Origin: Anaeromassilibacillus sp001305115
Lineage (GTDB): Bacteria > Bacillota > Clostridia > Oscillospirales > Acutalibacteraceae
DNA: 64,000 nucleotides
Direction of reading: 5' to 3'
Assembly (NCBI GenBank): GCA_042854365.1
Contig: AP031437.1
Coordinates: 2,356,001 to 2,420,000, forward strand
Shown: one piece after another, positions 8,757 through 17,758 of the stretch
How the letters are laid out: the number at the start of each line of letters is the position of its first letter
How positions within the stretch are numbered: the stretch's first letter is position 1
Position numbers and translations under genes: made by a program
The notes under the pieces: generated by a model
The model's database searches: none
What the model was told of the DNA's origin: nothing
What the model saw: the letters and a program-made list of their open reading frames with translations, nothing else

Positions 8757-11087
8757 ATGACCGGCAATGCCTCTCTTTTAGAGGATTGTCTCCTGCCGTT
8801 GAGCCGCCGGACACCGTCCGTTACCCGGTTCTATCGTGTGATCGGTTATGACCGGCAGGAAACCATTCTCACCGAATTAAAACAAATATACGCATTGACC
8901 AATCGTGGGGGGATCTATTTACAAAACGGCCTATCGAACCCCACAGAACCAGAAATTCAGCGTTTTTTCCGCGAGGTAGGGGAATCATTCACATTGACCC
9001 GCGCGCTTGTTTCCCGGCATCTGACCGTATGGCTGGGACAACTCCGTCCCACGCAGCGGACGATTCTCGACAACGCCATTGCGGAAATCTTAGATATATT
9101 AAAAGGCCAGGGTGCAAATGACAATATTCGGCGAAATGCCTATATAAAATATATGTGTTGGCTTCGCGGCCCTCTTGGTGGCATTCTCAAAGGAATCGGA
9201 CAGGATGTCCCACCAAAGGTACTCTATGAGGGGGCCATCAGCCGGTATGAACTGTTGTTTTTACAACTTTTGTACCGAGCGGGCTGCGACGTAGTGTATG
9301 TCGATTTTTGTTCGGAGGACAGTTACACCAAAGCAGCAAGGGGCGGAACCTATGGCCATCCCATCTATGGCGAGGTCCGTACCCCTCCCCCAACGCCTCT
9401 CTCGCAAGCGGACAGCGTTCCTAAACCTGGAGTTCCTATCCCGTCCTCCCCACCCGTTTCCGAAAGGCGTTCTGCCCCTTCCGCCCAACAGGCGTCTCCT
9501 TTGCCTCCGCCCCCTTGGCAGGGCATGGAAGAAGTCGTTCTGCTGAACGACTGGACCGGCGATGTCTCCCTATGGGACGCTTGTTTGCTTTCCTGTGCAC
9601 AGCGAAGGCCCGGTAAACTGTGTGCGGTCTTTTCGGTTTGCTTTGGTGCAGAAGAACGTACAGAATACCGCAATCATCTCTATCACCTGAAACGGGCTTT
9701 GGAGGGGTCTTCCAAAAATTGGATTTTGATACAGGACAAGTTTCCTGCCCCAACCAATACAGAAACGGCTCTTTTCCGAACATTGGACAAAACATCCCCC
9801 CGTCCGCAATTGATACGCGCTCTGGCGGAAAAGTTGATTCTCACCTGCGGAAAAGTGCCCGCTCTTCTGGCACAACGGGCATTTTCACTTGTGATGGAAC
9901 AGTGTCCAGAACAAGATGCAGTACGGTTTTTAAACCATGGAGTACGGTTAGCCTGTTGGTTAAAGCGATACATGGAGCTTCTATTTGCGCAGTACCGTTC
10001 CGACCAACAGCCCGCATTGCTCTACTATGGACCAGCCACAGAAGCAGAAATCTCTCTTTTGTGGGCGCTGGCCCATACCGGTGTGGATATTCTCTATTTT
10101 TGTCCTGCTCTTTCCGGGCAAAATGCGTTTGAAAAGCACTTTGTGCCCCATGATTGGAAGACAATTGTATGGAAAAACGACCTGCCAATGGAGCCTTTTC
10201 CACAACGGGAAGAACGGATGCGTGCAAGCACGACTGCTTATAATGCATCTAGGGAACTGGATCAACTCCTGTACAGCGATACGGGGATGTTCCGCGACCG
10301 TCAGTTTGCCCGTTCCCAACCGGTAACTCTCAAAACCACCTATGATGAGGTTGGGCAGCTTTGGCGGGAAGAGGCGCAATACCGTCCCTCCTTCCGCACA
10401 GAAGACGGGGTTGTTTATGTGCCTAATCTCTTTTCCAAAGTCAGCGGTGTAGACAAAGGGGATTTAAAGCTCTATTGGGATCGGATCCGGGAAATGGTGA
10501 CCGAAGATACTTATGTCGTCACATCCGTCCCGTTTCTTCAGGTAAACGGTCCTTCTCTGAGCGCTCCACAGGCCCAATCGTTCTTGCACGATGGGCGCTT
10601 GGACCCCAAAGCTTTAAAAAGTTCCCGGTTCTATCGTTATGACTATCTGCCGGACGATACACAAGATTATATTCTGGAGAAGATACAAGCGCTTATCGAC
10701 TATGATCTCATCGTCAACGGCGGCCCTGATTTGGCGGCCTCCATGCTGTCGGTCCTTATGAACCTGGACAAAGAGTTGTTACGGCTTTTACAAAACTTCG
10801 ATTTTACCAAAAGTATCCCGAAATTTCTGGTGGTGGATGTAACCGAGAACATGTTTACTTTGGAGGAATGCATTCTTTTGGCGTTTCTCAACCTGGTCGG
10901 ATTTGACATCGCCATTTTTACCCCTACGGGATATCGAAATTTAGAAAAATATTTGCGTCCAGATAGCTTTGACACGCTGGTTGTCGGTGAGTTCGTGTTT
11001 GACCTCTCCATTCCCGATCTACGTATCAAACGGACCAACAGCTCGAGTGGGTGGTTTGGCCGTCTGTTTGGAGGCACGTATCATTGA
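8757..11087 (+). CDS. YceG-family Ter-associated protein
   Basis: A ~776-residue cytoplasmic protein matching the YceG family (named from the Bacillus yceCDEFGH Ter operon), which is annotated as a putative component of a biosynthetic module. Similarity is most evident in the C-terminal half (VVDVTENMFTLEECILLA, TYDEVGQLW). It is longer than Bacillus YceG, and a proline-rich stretch (about 215-255) splits an N-terminal half from the rest. No catalytic motif can be named. An ATG at 8757 with GGAG 11 bases upstream is the likeliest start; a TTG lies 15 bases earlier. Its gene sits next to TelA, as yceG does with yceH. Confidence 0.75.
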   Translation: MTGNASLLEDCLLPLSRRTPSVTRFYRVIGYDRQETILTELKQIYALTNRGGIYLQNGLSNPTEPEIQRFFREVGESFTLTRALVSRHLTVWLGQLRPTQRTILDNAIAEILDILKGQGANDNIRRNAYIKYMCWLRGPLGGILKGIGQDVPPKVLYEGAISRYELLFLQLLYRAGCDVVYVDFCSEDSYTKAARGGTYGHPIYGEVRTPPPTPLSQADSVPKPGVPIPSSPPVSERRSAPSAQQASPLPPPPWQGMEEVVLLNDWTGDVSLWDACLLSCAQRRPGKLCAVFSVCFGAEERTEYRNHLYHLKRALEGSSKNWILIQDKFPAPTNTETALFRTLDKTSPRPQLIRALAEKLILTCGKVPALLAQRAFSLVMEQCPEQDAVRFLNHGVRLACWLKRYMELLFAQYRSDQQPALLYYGPATEAEISLLWALAHTGVDILYFCPALSGQNAFEKHFVPHDWKTIVWKNDLPMEPFPQREERMRASTTAYNASRELDQLLYSDTGMFRDRQFARSQPVTLKTTYDEVGQLWREEAQYRPSFRTEDGVVYVPNLFSKVSGVDKGDLKLYWDRIREMVTEDTYVVTSVPFLQVNGPSLSAPQAQSFLHDGRLDPKALKSSRFYRYDYLPDDTQDYILEKIQALIDYDLIVNGGPDLAASMLSVLMNLDKELLRLLQNFDFTKSIPKFLVVDVTENMFTLEECILLAFLNLVGFDIAIFTPTGYRNLEKYLRPDSFDTLVVGEFVFDLSIPDLRIKRTNSSSGWFGRLFGGTYH

Positions 11088-11132
11088 ATGGTTGATTCTG
11101 CCAGACTTGTTTTGTAGTAAGGAGGAATTCAA

Positions 11133-12269
11133 ATGGCCCTACAGTATACCCCCAGGAACGAGGATACCCAGCAAGCGCCGGTACCGGCTCCTGTGGTAGA
11201 AGAGCCCAAGCCCTACGATGTTGCCCTACAGAGGAAGGAGATGAACCAAACTCTGGTGGGGTCCAAGGAGGTTGACGATCTTGTCAGTCAGATTGTCGTC
11301 AACGATCCTCAGACGATTGTTTCCTTCGGCGGCGAAGTCGCAAACGAGATTGCCAAATGTTCTGATACCATCCTCAATAGTATCAATATGAGCCAAATCA
11401 ACGATTCCGGTGAGATGCTCAATGCTTTGGGCAACATCATGGACAAATTCGATATTGAGGAAATTGCCGCAGATGAAAAGAAGGGCTTCTTTTCAAAATT
11501 ATTTGGAAATATGCAGAAACAATTGGAGCAAATTTTGGCTAAATACCACACCATGGGTGAAGAGGTGGATAAAATCTATATCCAGCTCAAGAAATACGAA
11601 GTAGAGATCGGGGAATCCAACAAAAAGCTGCAAACGATCTTTGACGCCAATGTGGGATTCTATCAGGATTTGGTCAAATATATTCTTGCGGGCGAGCAGG
11701 GACTCCAAGAGATGGATGCTTATTTGACACAAATGCAGGCAGATCTCGGCGCTCGTCCCGACGACGCCATGTTGCAGTTGGACTACAATGCCATGCAACA
11801 AGCGCGTACCATCCTTGAACAGCGCGTCCAAGATCTCCGTATTGCAGAAAATGTGGCGATGCAGTCCATTCCCATGATTCAATCCATGCAGTTCAGTAAT
11901 CTGAATCTGATCCGCAAGATCAACTCTGCTTTCATCATCACCCTGCCCGTCTTTAAACAGGCTCTGACGCAGGCGGTGCTTCTCAAGCGTCAAAAAATTC
12001 AGGCGCAGGCCATGCAAGCATTGGATGACCGAACCAACGAAATGTTGCTAAAGAACGCTCGGAACACTGCCGATCAGGCAAAATTGACGGCCCAGTTGGC
12101 CTCTTCCAGTTCCATCAAGGTGGAAACTCTGGAAAAGACCTGGCAGACCATCGTAAGCGGTATTGAGGAAACGCGCCGTATACAAGAGGACGCCAGCGCC
12201 AAGCGTACCGCAGATGCAGCCAAGTTGGATGCTCTGAAGCAGGACTTCCAGGCGAGAGTTCATATGTAA
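11133..12269 (+). CDS. TelA-family toxic anion resistance protein (YceH-like)
   Basis: A 378-residue, largely coiled-coil protein of the TelA/KlaA family, associated with tellurite and other toxic-anion or cell-envelope antibiotic resistance. It starts with a short proline-rich tail, then long amphipathic helices with family-like segments (KYHTMGEEVDKIY, MQSIPMIQSMQFSNLNLI, LEKTWQTIVSGIEETRRIQ). Cytoplasmic; mechanism unknown. AAGGAGG precedes the ATG. It sits between YceG and the TerD cluster, the order expected for a yce-type operon. Confidence 0.9.
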   Translation: MALQYTPRNEDTQQAPVPAPVVEEPKPYDVALQRKEMNQTLVGSKEVDDLVSQIVVNDPQTIVSFGGEVANEIAKCSDTILNSINMSQINDSGEMLNALGNIMDKFDIEEIAADEKKGFFSKLFGNMQKQLEQILAKYHTMGEEVDKIYIQLKKYEVEIGESNKKLQTIFDANVGFYQDLVKYILAGEQGLQEMDAYLTQMQADLGARPDDAMLQLDYNAMQQARTILEQRVQDLRIAENVAMQSIPMIQSMQFSNLNLIRKINSAFIITLPVFKQALTQAVLLKRQKIQAQAMQALDDRTNEMLLKNARNTADQAKLTAQLASSSSIKVETLEKTWQTIVSGIEETRRIQEDASAKRTADAAKLDALKQDFQARVHM

Positions 12270-12338
12270 TCGTTTCCATCCAGTGGAATGGAAATCCATT
12301 GAGGATGTATGATATTTCATAAAAAGGAGTGTTGTTGT

Positions 12339-12917
12339 ATGCCTATCAATCTTTCTAAAGGACAAAAAGTAGATCTGACCAAAGGAAATGCAGGTCTCGA
12401 CTCGATTCTGGTCGGCCTCGGCTGGGACACGAACAAGTACGACGGCGGTCATGAATTTGATCTGGATGTTTCCGTTTTTATGACCGGAGATAACGGAAAG
12501 GTAGAAAACGAAACCAATTTTGTTTTCTACAACAATCCACAGGATGGAGCGGGCAGTGTCATCTACTCCGGTGATAACCGCACCGGCGAAGGTGAGGGTG
12601 ACGATGAGTCCGTCAAAGTGACGTTAAGCAAGGTGCCCGCCAATGTGCAGAAGATCTCGTTTACCGTTACCATTCATGAGGCGGATGCAAGAGGGCAGAA
12701 TTTCGGCCAGGTATCCAATGCATACATCCGCATCGTCGATACCGCAAAGAACGAAGAATTGTTGCGCTACGATTTAGGCGAGGATTATTCCATTGAAACG
12801 GCTATCGTAGTTGCAGAACTCTATCGTCACAATGGCGAGTGGAAATTTGCTGCTGTAGGGTCTGGATTCCAGGGAGGCCTTGCTGCATTGTGCCGCAATT
12901 TTGGGCTGAATGTGTAA
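12339..12917 (+). CDS. terD: TerD-family Ca2+-binding stress protein (paralogue 1)
   Basis: A 192-residue single-domain TerD protein. It has the full signature: MPINLSKGQKVDLTKG at the N-terminus, the acidic DLDVSVFM strand, the Ca2+ loop SGDNRTGEGEGDDE, and the C-terminal GSGFQGGLAALCRNFG. I choose the ATG at 12339 because AAAAAGGAGT sits just before it and the family always begins with MPI/MAI; an in-frame extension of 10 residues is unlikely. It is closely similar to the third paralogue at 13603, implying an old local duplication. Confidence 0.93.
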   Translation: MPINLSKGQKVDLTKGNAGLDSILVGLGWDTNKYDGGHEFDLDVSVFMTGDNGKVENETNFVFYNNPQDGAGSVIYSGDNRTGEGEGDDESVKVTLSKVPANVQKISFTVTIHEADARGQNFGQVSNAYIRIVDTAKNEELLRYDLGEDYSIETAIVVAELYRHNGEWKFAAVGSGFQGGLAALCRNFGLNV

Positions 12918-12962
12918 CCCATTTTCTTTCAAATATATTTTAAGAAAGCAGGTGTAAATCCT

Positions 12963-13571
12963 ATGGCGATTTCCCTTCAAAAAGGACAAAAAATTGATCT
13001 CCATAAAAAGGACGGTTCTCAGCTCACCAACCTCATGGTCGGTCTGGGCTGGAAAGAAGTTCAGCAGAAGGGCGGCCTTCTGGGTTTGTTTAAACAGAAA
13101 GAGGACGTGGACATCGATGCTTCCGTCATCATGCTGAACGCGAATGGAAAAATTCCATCCAAAGAAGAGATTATCTTCTTCAATCATAAAGACCATCCGA
13201 CTGGTTGTGTCCATCACTGCGGCGATAACCTGGTCGGTGGAACGATGGGCGGTATGGAAGATTCGGAGCAAATATTGGTGGATTTGACCCGTGTTCCGCA
13301 GATTGTGGATCGTATTGTCTTTGTTGTAAATATTTATAATTGCGTTCAGCGGAAGCAGCACTTTGGGATGGTCGAAAACGCCTATATCCGCATTGTGGAC
13401 AAAGGTTCCAATGAAACCATCGCATACTACAACCTGACCGAGGACTACTCGGGAAAAACTTCTATGGTCGTCGGTGAAATTTACCGGCGCGGCGATAGTT
13501 GGAAGTTCAATGCCATCGGCCAGCCCGGCTATGATCCCGGAATTGCCGACTTGGTAAACCGCTACTGCTGA
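12963..13571 (+). CDS. TerD-family protein (paralogue 2, altered Ca2+ loop)
   Basis: A 202-residue TerD-fold protein beginning MAISLQKGQKIDL. It keeps the DVDIDASVIML strand, but the Ca2+ loop seen in its neighbours (GDNRTGEGEGDDE) is replaced by GDNLVGGTMGGMEDSE, with fewer acidic ligands, and a KGGLLGLFKQKED insert lies before the first acidic strand. The C-terminus ends GYDPGIADLVNRYC instead of the GGL motif. It may therefore bind metal differently or play a structural role, similar to the split between TerD and TerZ/TerE types. An AGGTG site precedes the ATG. Confidence 0.88.
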   Translation: MAISLQKGQKIDLHKKDGSQLTNLMVGLGWKEVQQKGGLLGLFKQKEDVDIDASVIMLNANGKIPSKEEIIFFNHKDHPTGCVHHCGDNLVGGTMGGMEDSEQILVDLTRVPQIVDRIVFVVNIYNCVQRKQHFGMVENAYIRIVDKGSNETIAYYNLTEDYSGKTSMVVGEIYRRGDSWKFNAIGQPGYDPGIADLVNRYC

Positions 13572-13602
13572 TAAAATCATTTTAGGAAAGGAAGGAATAC
13601 GT

Positions 13603-14175
13603 ATGCCCATTAATCTGACCAAAGGTCAAAAAATCAATCTGAGTAAGGAAGCGCCAAATCTAAAAGTAGCCCTTGTTGGCCTGGGATGGGACATTAAGCA
13701 ATACGACAGCGGCGCAGACTACGATCTGGACGCTTCGATCTTCCTATTGGATGGAACAGGAAAATGCGCCCATGATTCGGATTTTATCTTCTACAACAAC
13801 CTGTCTGCCGGCGGCGTGACCCATTCCGGAGACAACCGCACCGGCGAGGGCGAGGGTGATGATGAAGCCATTACCATCGAATTTGACCAGGTTCCCAGCT
13901 ATGTTGAAAAGATTGTCGTGACAGTGACCATCTACGATGCACAGGCTCGCGGTCAAAACTTTGGACAGGTGGCAAATGCGTTTGTCCGCCTGGTGGACAA
14001 ACAGACCGGCGTGGAACTCCTTCGTTACGACCTTGGGGAGGACTATTCCACGGAGACAGCCATCGTATTTGCCGAGATTTACCGCCACAACGGCGAATGG
14101 AAGTTCTCTGCCGTGGGTTCTGGCTTTAACGGCGGCCTGGAGGCCCTGTGCCGTCAGTATGGCCTCAGCGTCTAA
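13603..14175 (+). CDS. terD: TerD-family Ca2+-binding stress protein (paralogue 3)
   Basis: A 190-residue TerD protein with every family motif: MPINLTKGQKINLSK, DLDASIFLLD, SGDNRTGEGEGDDE (Ca2+ loop) and GSGFNGGLEALCRQYG. The ATG follows AGGAAAGGAAGG. Its central and C-terminal parts are very close to paralogue 1. It ends the TerD cluster; a strong hairpin follows before the biosynthetic genes begin, which may tune expression between the two halves of the operon. Confidence 0.93.
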   Translation: MPINLTKGQKINLSKEAPNLKVALVGLGWDIKQYDSGADYDLDASIFLLDGTGKCAHDSDFIFYNNLSAGGVTHSGDNRTGEGEGDDEAITIEFDQVPSYVEKIVVTVTIYDAQARGQNFGQVANAFVRLVDKQTGVELLRYDLGEDYSTETAIVFAEIYRHNGEWKFSAVGSGFNGGLEALCRQYGLSV

Positions 14176-14190
14176 ATAGAAATGATTTAC

Positions 14191-14227
14191 ACCCCTGTGC
14201 GGTTGCAAAGAGCTACCGCACAGGGGT
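14191..14227 (+). terminator. Strong intra-operon hairpin (attenuator or processing stem)
   Basis: A perfect 13-bp GC-rich stem (14191-14203 with 14215-14227) lies between the last TerD gene and the CitE-like gene. The bases after it are TTCTAAAAAA rather than a T run, so it is a poor terminator. It could act as a leaky attenuator or a stabilising 3' stem for the abundant TerD messages. Confidence 0.55.
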
Positions 14228-14253
14228 TCTAAAAAACACAAGGATCCGATAAC

Positions 14254-15390
14254 ATGCAATATTTTAACTATTTATCCGACGGCGACCGGAAAAGCTTGTT
14301 TTTCCGTGATCCCGTACCGTTCGATAAAGCAACCGAACGGGAGACTCTGCGCGGCGCACTCGGCGGATTGCTCTATATTCCGGGGGGAAATCCATCCATT
14401 GCCCAGATCGTTCAGGAGGGAAAGGTACAAGGGCTCTCCTCCATGGCCATTTGCCTGGAAGACGCTGTCGGCGATCAGGAGCGTGACGCCGCTGTAGCAA
14501 ACGTAGGCCGACAGCTCGCAAGTATAAAGCAGGCATTGTTCGAGGGGAGTCTATCCCGGGATAGACTCCCGCTTCTCTTTGTACGTGTCAAGGATGTGGA
14601 TATGCTGGAAAACCTAGCGGAACTTTTTCTGGCAAACAACTCCATTCTCACCGGTGTCATTCTCCCCAAGGCAACCAGCCAAAGCCTTCGTCGGGCTCTT
14701 CCCATTGTATCCGACATCGACCGGCAGGCAGAAGCTCCTTTCTATATCATGCCCATTTTGGAATCCGTGGAACTGATGCTCTGCAATGACCGCATAGAAA
14801 TGCTTCGAGAGTTGGCTGCCATCGCAGACCCGTTCTTTGATCGTATCCTAAATATTCGTGTGGGCGCTACCGACTTGTGTGGATTGTACGGCATCCGGCG
14901 GTGTGTCGATACGACGATCTATAGCATCCCCATGGTGGCCTCCTGCATCGCGGACATCGTTCGGGTATTCGGTCTAGGGGATCGCTATACCATCAGCGGC
15001 CCTGTATGGGAGTACTACAGCACCATTGCGCGGGCACGGGCACTTCGAAGTTGGGCAGAAGTGGAAGGACTCATGAAAGAGGTCTATTTCGATCTGCAAA
15101 ACGGCCTCTGCGGAAAAACCTGTGTCCATCCTACACAGTTGCTCCCCGTCCAGGCCAGCTATGCTATACCGTATGAGCGGTATCACGATGCCGCCGCCAT
15201 ATTGGGAGAAGACCCTGGACATTTGGGGGTTATGCCCAGTATCCGTCACAACAAAATGAATGAGCTGAAGCCCCACGCCCTTTGGGCGAAAAAAACGCTG
15301 CGTCAAGCGGAACTTTTTGGGGTTTATCAGGAGAATACCGATGCAAAAGGCCTGCTTCGGGCGGTCTACAACGAGGTGTACCATCTATGA
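14254..15390 (+). CDS. CitE/HpcH-like C-C lyase of the Ter biosynthetic module
   Basis: A 378-residue TIM-barrel protein of the HpcH/HpaI aldolase-citrate lyase beta superfamily. Supporting residues are the ICLEDAVGD metal/acid motif (about 67-75), an arginine in LFVRVKD, the glutamate in MPILESVEL, and the RVGATDLCG strand. In Ter-linked gene clusters this enzyme is predicted to make or break a C-C bond while building a nucleoside-like metabolite (Anantharaman, Iyer and Aravind's proposal). Its stop overlaps the start of the next gene by 4 bases (ATGA), implying translational coupling. Confidence 0.82.
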   Translation: MQYFNYLSDGDRKSLFFRDPVPFDKATERETLRGALGGLLYIPGGNPSIAQIVQEGKVQGLSSMAICLEDAVGDQERDAAVANVGRQLASIKQALFEGSLSRDRLPLLFVRVKDVDMLENLAELFLANNSILTGVILPKATSQSLRRALPIVSDIDRQAEAPFYIMPILESVELMLCNDRIEMLRELAAIADPFFDRILNIRVGATDLCGLYGIRRCVDTTIYSIPMVASCIADIVRVFGLGDRYTISGPVWEYYSTIARARALRSWAEVEGLMKEVYFDLQNGLCGKTCVHPTQLLPVQASYAIPYERYHDAAAILGEDPGHLGVMPSIRHNKMNELKPHALWAKKTLRQAELFGVYQENTDAKGLLRAVYNEVYHL

Positions 15391-16640
15391 GCAAAACGGT
15401 TTTTTCTCTGGAACCCGCGCTTACTCTTGAATTAGAGGTGGAAGAAGCGCGCTTTGGATTGTGCGCGGAGGATCTCTTTCAATTGGCTGTTCGTCAAAAT
15501 CCACAGCGCGCCTTTCTGTTTGTCAGCAAGGTGTTAGGCAAGCATCTTCCCATTTCTCCCTCTTCACTTTTGGCTGCGGGGAAACTTCTGGCTCTTGCGT
15601 GGATAGGACAGCCGGACCGCCACGGTTGGGCGGAAATCCTCAAAGGGCATTCTGCTCCTCCCTTTCTTTCGCTGTGGAATGACTTAGAGCATTCCCGTGA
15701 ACGTTTGGGCTTGAAAGACCGGACATTGTTTCTCGGCTTTGCCGAAACGGCAACGGGGTTAGCCCGGGCAGTTGCCGATTGTTTCACAGGAGAAATGGCG
15801 TATATCAGTACCACCCGGTTGGAATCCGTGGGAACCTCCCCTCTAGTCTTCGATGAATCCCATTCCCATGCCCGAACCCATCGGTTGTACTTGGACCCGC
15901 AAGATCCGTTTATGGCCGCCTGTCAACAGGTGGTTTTGGTGGACGACGAGCTCACTACTGGGAACACGGCGCTGCGCTTAATCCGTCAGCTTCATAAGGC
16001 CTATGGCATTCGGCGCTTTACATTGATGGCTCTGGTGGACAACAGCGACGGTGGCAACCGCCGTGCTATCGAGCAGGAACTTGGGATTGAAATCCGAGTG
16101 GTATCCCTTCTGCACGGACACATTTGCGGCATCCAGACGGGAGCTCTTCCTCCCCTTTCCCTGACGGACTTCCGCAATACCCCCGGTGAACCCTTTGACA
16201 TTCGCTCGCTGCCCGGAGAGCCCCTCGCAGACCGGACCCTCCAAACGTCGGATGCCTTGGAACGTCAACGATCCCGCTGTCAATCCATTTCCGCACAGCT
16301 CTCTCTTCCCCCTCAGGGGAAACATACACTTTGCTTGGGCACCGGGGAATTTATCTTTGCGCCTGCCTTGATCGCTGGTTTCTGCGGCGGATGCAAGTTC
16401 CATTCCACTACGCAAAGCCCCGTATTTCCCATGTCTGGTTCCGCCATTGTGTCCGGAGTTTGTTTTGACCCGCCGGATTGTTACAGCCCGGTGGGGTATC
16501 TGTACAATGTCCCGGATGGTGTATATCAGGAGGCTCTCCTCTTTGTCGAAGAAGGCGTTTTGCGCCCTGCGGGCTTGCGCCAGCTTGCCGCTTATCTCAA
16601 AGGCAAGGGGATGGAGAAAGTGACGGTGATCGCGTTATGA
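15387..16640 (+). CDS. Phosphoribosyltransferase with C-terminal TRSP domain (Ter module)
   Basis: A 417-residue protein. The PRPP-binding loop is VVLVDDELTTGNTA (near 180-193), with the two acidic residues and the TTGNT turn typical of type I PRTases. The C-terminal third, starting near residue 300, corresponds to the TRSP domain found only with these enzymes. A predicted role is transfer of ribose-5-phosphate to a base-like acceptor. The start at 15387 is set by the ATGA overlap with the previous stop; the end overlaps the next gene in the same way. Confidence 0.82.
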   Translation: MSKTVFSLEPALTLELEVEEARFGLCAEDLFQLAVRQNPQRAFLFVSKVLGKHLPISPSSLLAAGKLLALAWIGQPDRHGWAEILKGHSAPPFLSLWNDLEHSRERLGLKDRTLFLGFAETATGLARAVADCFTGEMAYISTTRLESVGTSPLVFDESHSHARTHRLYLDPQDPFMAACQQVVLVDDELTTGNTALRLIRQLHKAYGIRRFTLMALVDNSDGGNRRAIEQELGIEIRVVSLLHGHICGIQTGALPPLSLTDFRNTPGEPFDIRSLPGEPLADRTLQTSDALERQRSRCQSISAQLSLPPQGKHTLCLGTGEFIFAPALIAGFCGGCKFHSTTQSPVFPMSGSAIVSGVCFDPPDCYSPVGYLYNVPDGVYQEALLFVEEGVLRPAGLRQLAAYLKGKGMEKVTVIAL

Positions 16641-17758
16641 AACAGAGGGATGCAATGTTACCGCCCCATCTGGGGAGTTTTGATCCAAATGACGTCGTCC
16701 TGCTGCTCAAGGACGTGACCGGACAGGTGGAAGAGCGGGAAACCGCCCTCCGGGAACGCGACATACAGGCAGGCCGCCACTATTCCGAGGACCTTCCCAT
16801 TGAACAGGTTCCCAGCCCCGCCTATGAGAAGGTTTTCGATCATCTAATGGAGACACAACTGCCGGAAGTAGCTCTCTACACAGGTGTTTTGACACGCCTG
16901 GTGCTCTCCGTGTATGCAAACCCGGTTTTGGTTTCTTTGGTGCGTGCAGGGGTCCCATGCGGCATCTTAATGCGCCGTTATGCCGCGCGTGAATTAGGTT
17001 GTGACTTGCCGCACTATGGGGTAAGCATCATCCGCGGTAAGGGATTTGATGAAAATGCCATACGTTTGATCTTGTCCCGGCATCCAAATCAGGAAATCGT
17101 CTTTGTGGACGGTTGGACCGGAAAGGGAATGATTACCCACCAATTGGAGGAATCCTGCAAACAATTCAACGCACACAACGGGACCGCCCTACAGCCCACA
17201 TTGGCGGTATTGGCCGACCCGGCCCACTCATGTTCCCTGTTTGCCACACGGGAGGATTTTATCAATCCATCCTGCTGTCTCAACAGCACCATTTGTGGTT
17301 TAATCAGCCGCACTGTGCACAATACGTCCTTAATCGGCCCCAACGATTTTCACGGGGTTCGGGTTTACAAGGAGTTTGCTGAAAAAGACCAGACCGCCCG
17401 CTATTTGGATGGGGTGTGCCAATGGTTTGCCCCGCGGCGCAATGAAATTTTGGAACAATTCACGCATCTCTGTGCGTTGAACCGTACGCCCGATTGGAGC
17501 GGTATGCAAGCGGTCCGGCGGATCGGTGAGAATTTCGGTATCCACGACATCAACCGGATCAAACCGAGCATCGGCGAAACCACACGCGTCCTTTTGCGCC
17601 GTGTGCCGGATCGGGTTCTTTTGCGGGAAGCCGGGCATCCGGATGTCGGCCATATTATGCTATTGGCCAAGGAGCGGCATGTTCCAGTTACCATCTATCC
17701 GGATATGCCTTATCTCTGTTGCGGGTTGATCGCGGACAAGCGGGGAGGAATAGAATGA
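16637..17758 (+). CDS. Phosphoribosyltransferase with PELOTA-like C-terminal domain (Ter module)
   Basis: A 373-residue protein. The N-terminal part is a second, more divergent PRTase-like domain (SLVRAGVPCGILMRRY, YGVSIIRGKG, IVFVDGWTGKGMI). The last ~60 residues (TRVLLRRVPDRVLLREAG then HIMLLAKERHVPVTIYPD) resemble a PELOTA RNA-binding domain. This pairing defines the Ter biosynthetic set and led to the idea of a nucleoside or RNA-related product. It overlaps the upstream gene by 4 bases, and the HAD gene downstream likewise. An alternative ATG lies 18 bases inside. Confidence 0.82.
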   Translation: MKQRDAMLPPHLGSFDPNDVVLLLKDVTGQVEERETALRERDIQAGRHYSEDLPIEQVPSPAYEKVFDHLMETQLPEVALYTGVLTRLVLSVYANPVLVSLVRAGVPCGILMRRYAARELGCDLPHYGVSIIRGKGFDENAIRLILSRHPNQEIVFVDGWTGKGMITHQLEESCKQFNAHNGTALQPTLAVLADPAHSCSLFATREDFINPSCCLNSTICGLISRTVHNTSLIGPNDFHGVRVYKEFAEKDQTARYLDGVCQWFAPRRNEILEQFTHLCALNRTPDWSGMQAVRRIGENFGIHDINRIKPSIGETTRVLLRRVPDRVLLREAGHPDVGHIMLLAKERHVPVTIYPDMPYLCCGLIADKRGGIE

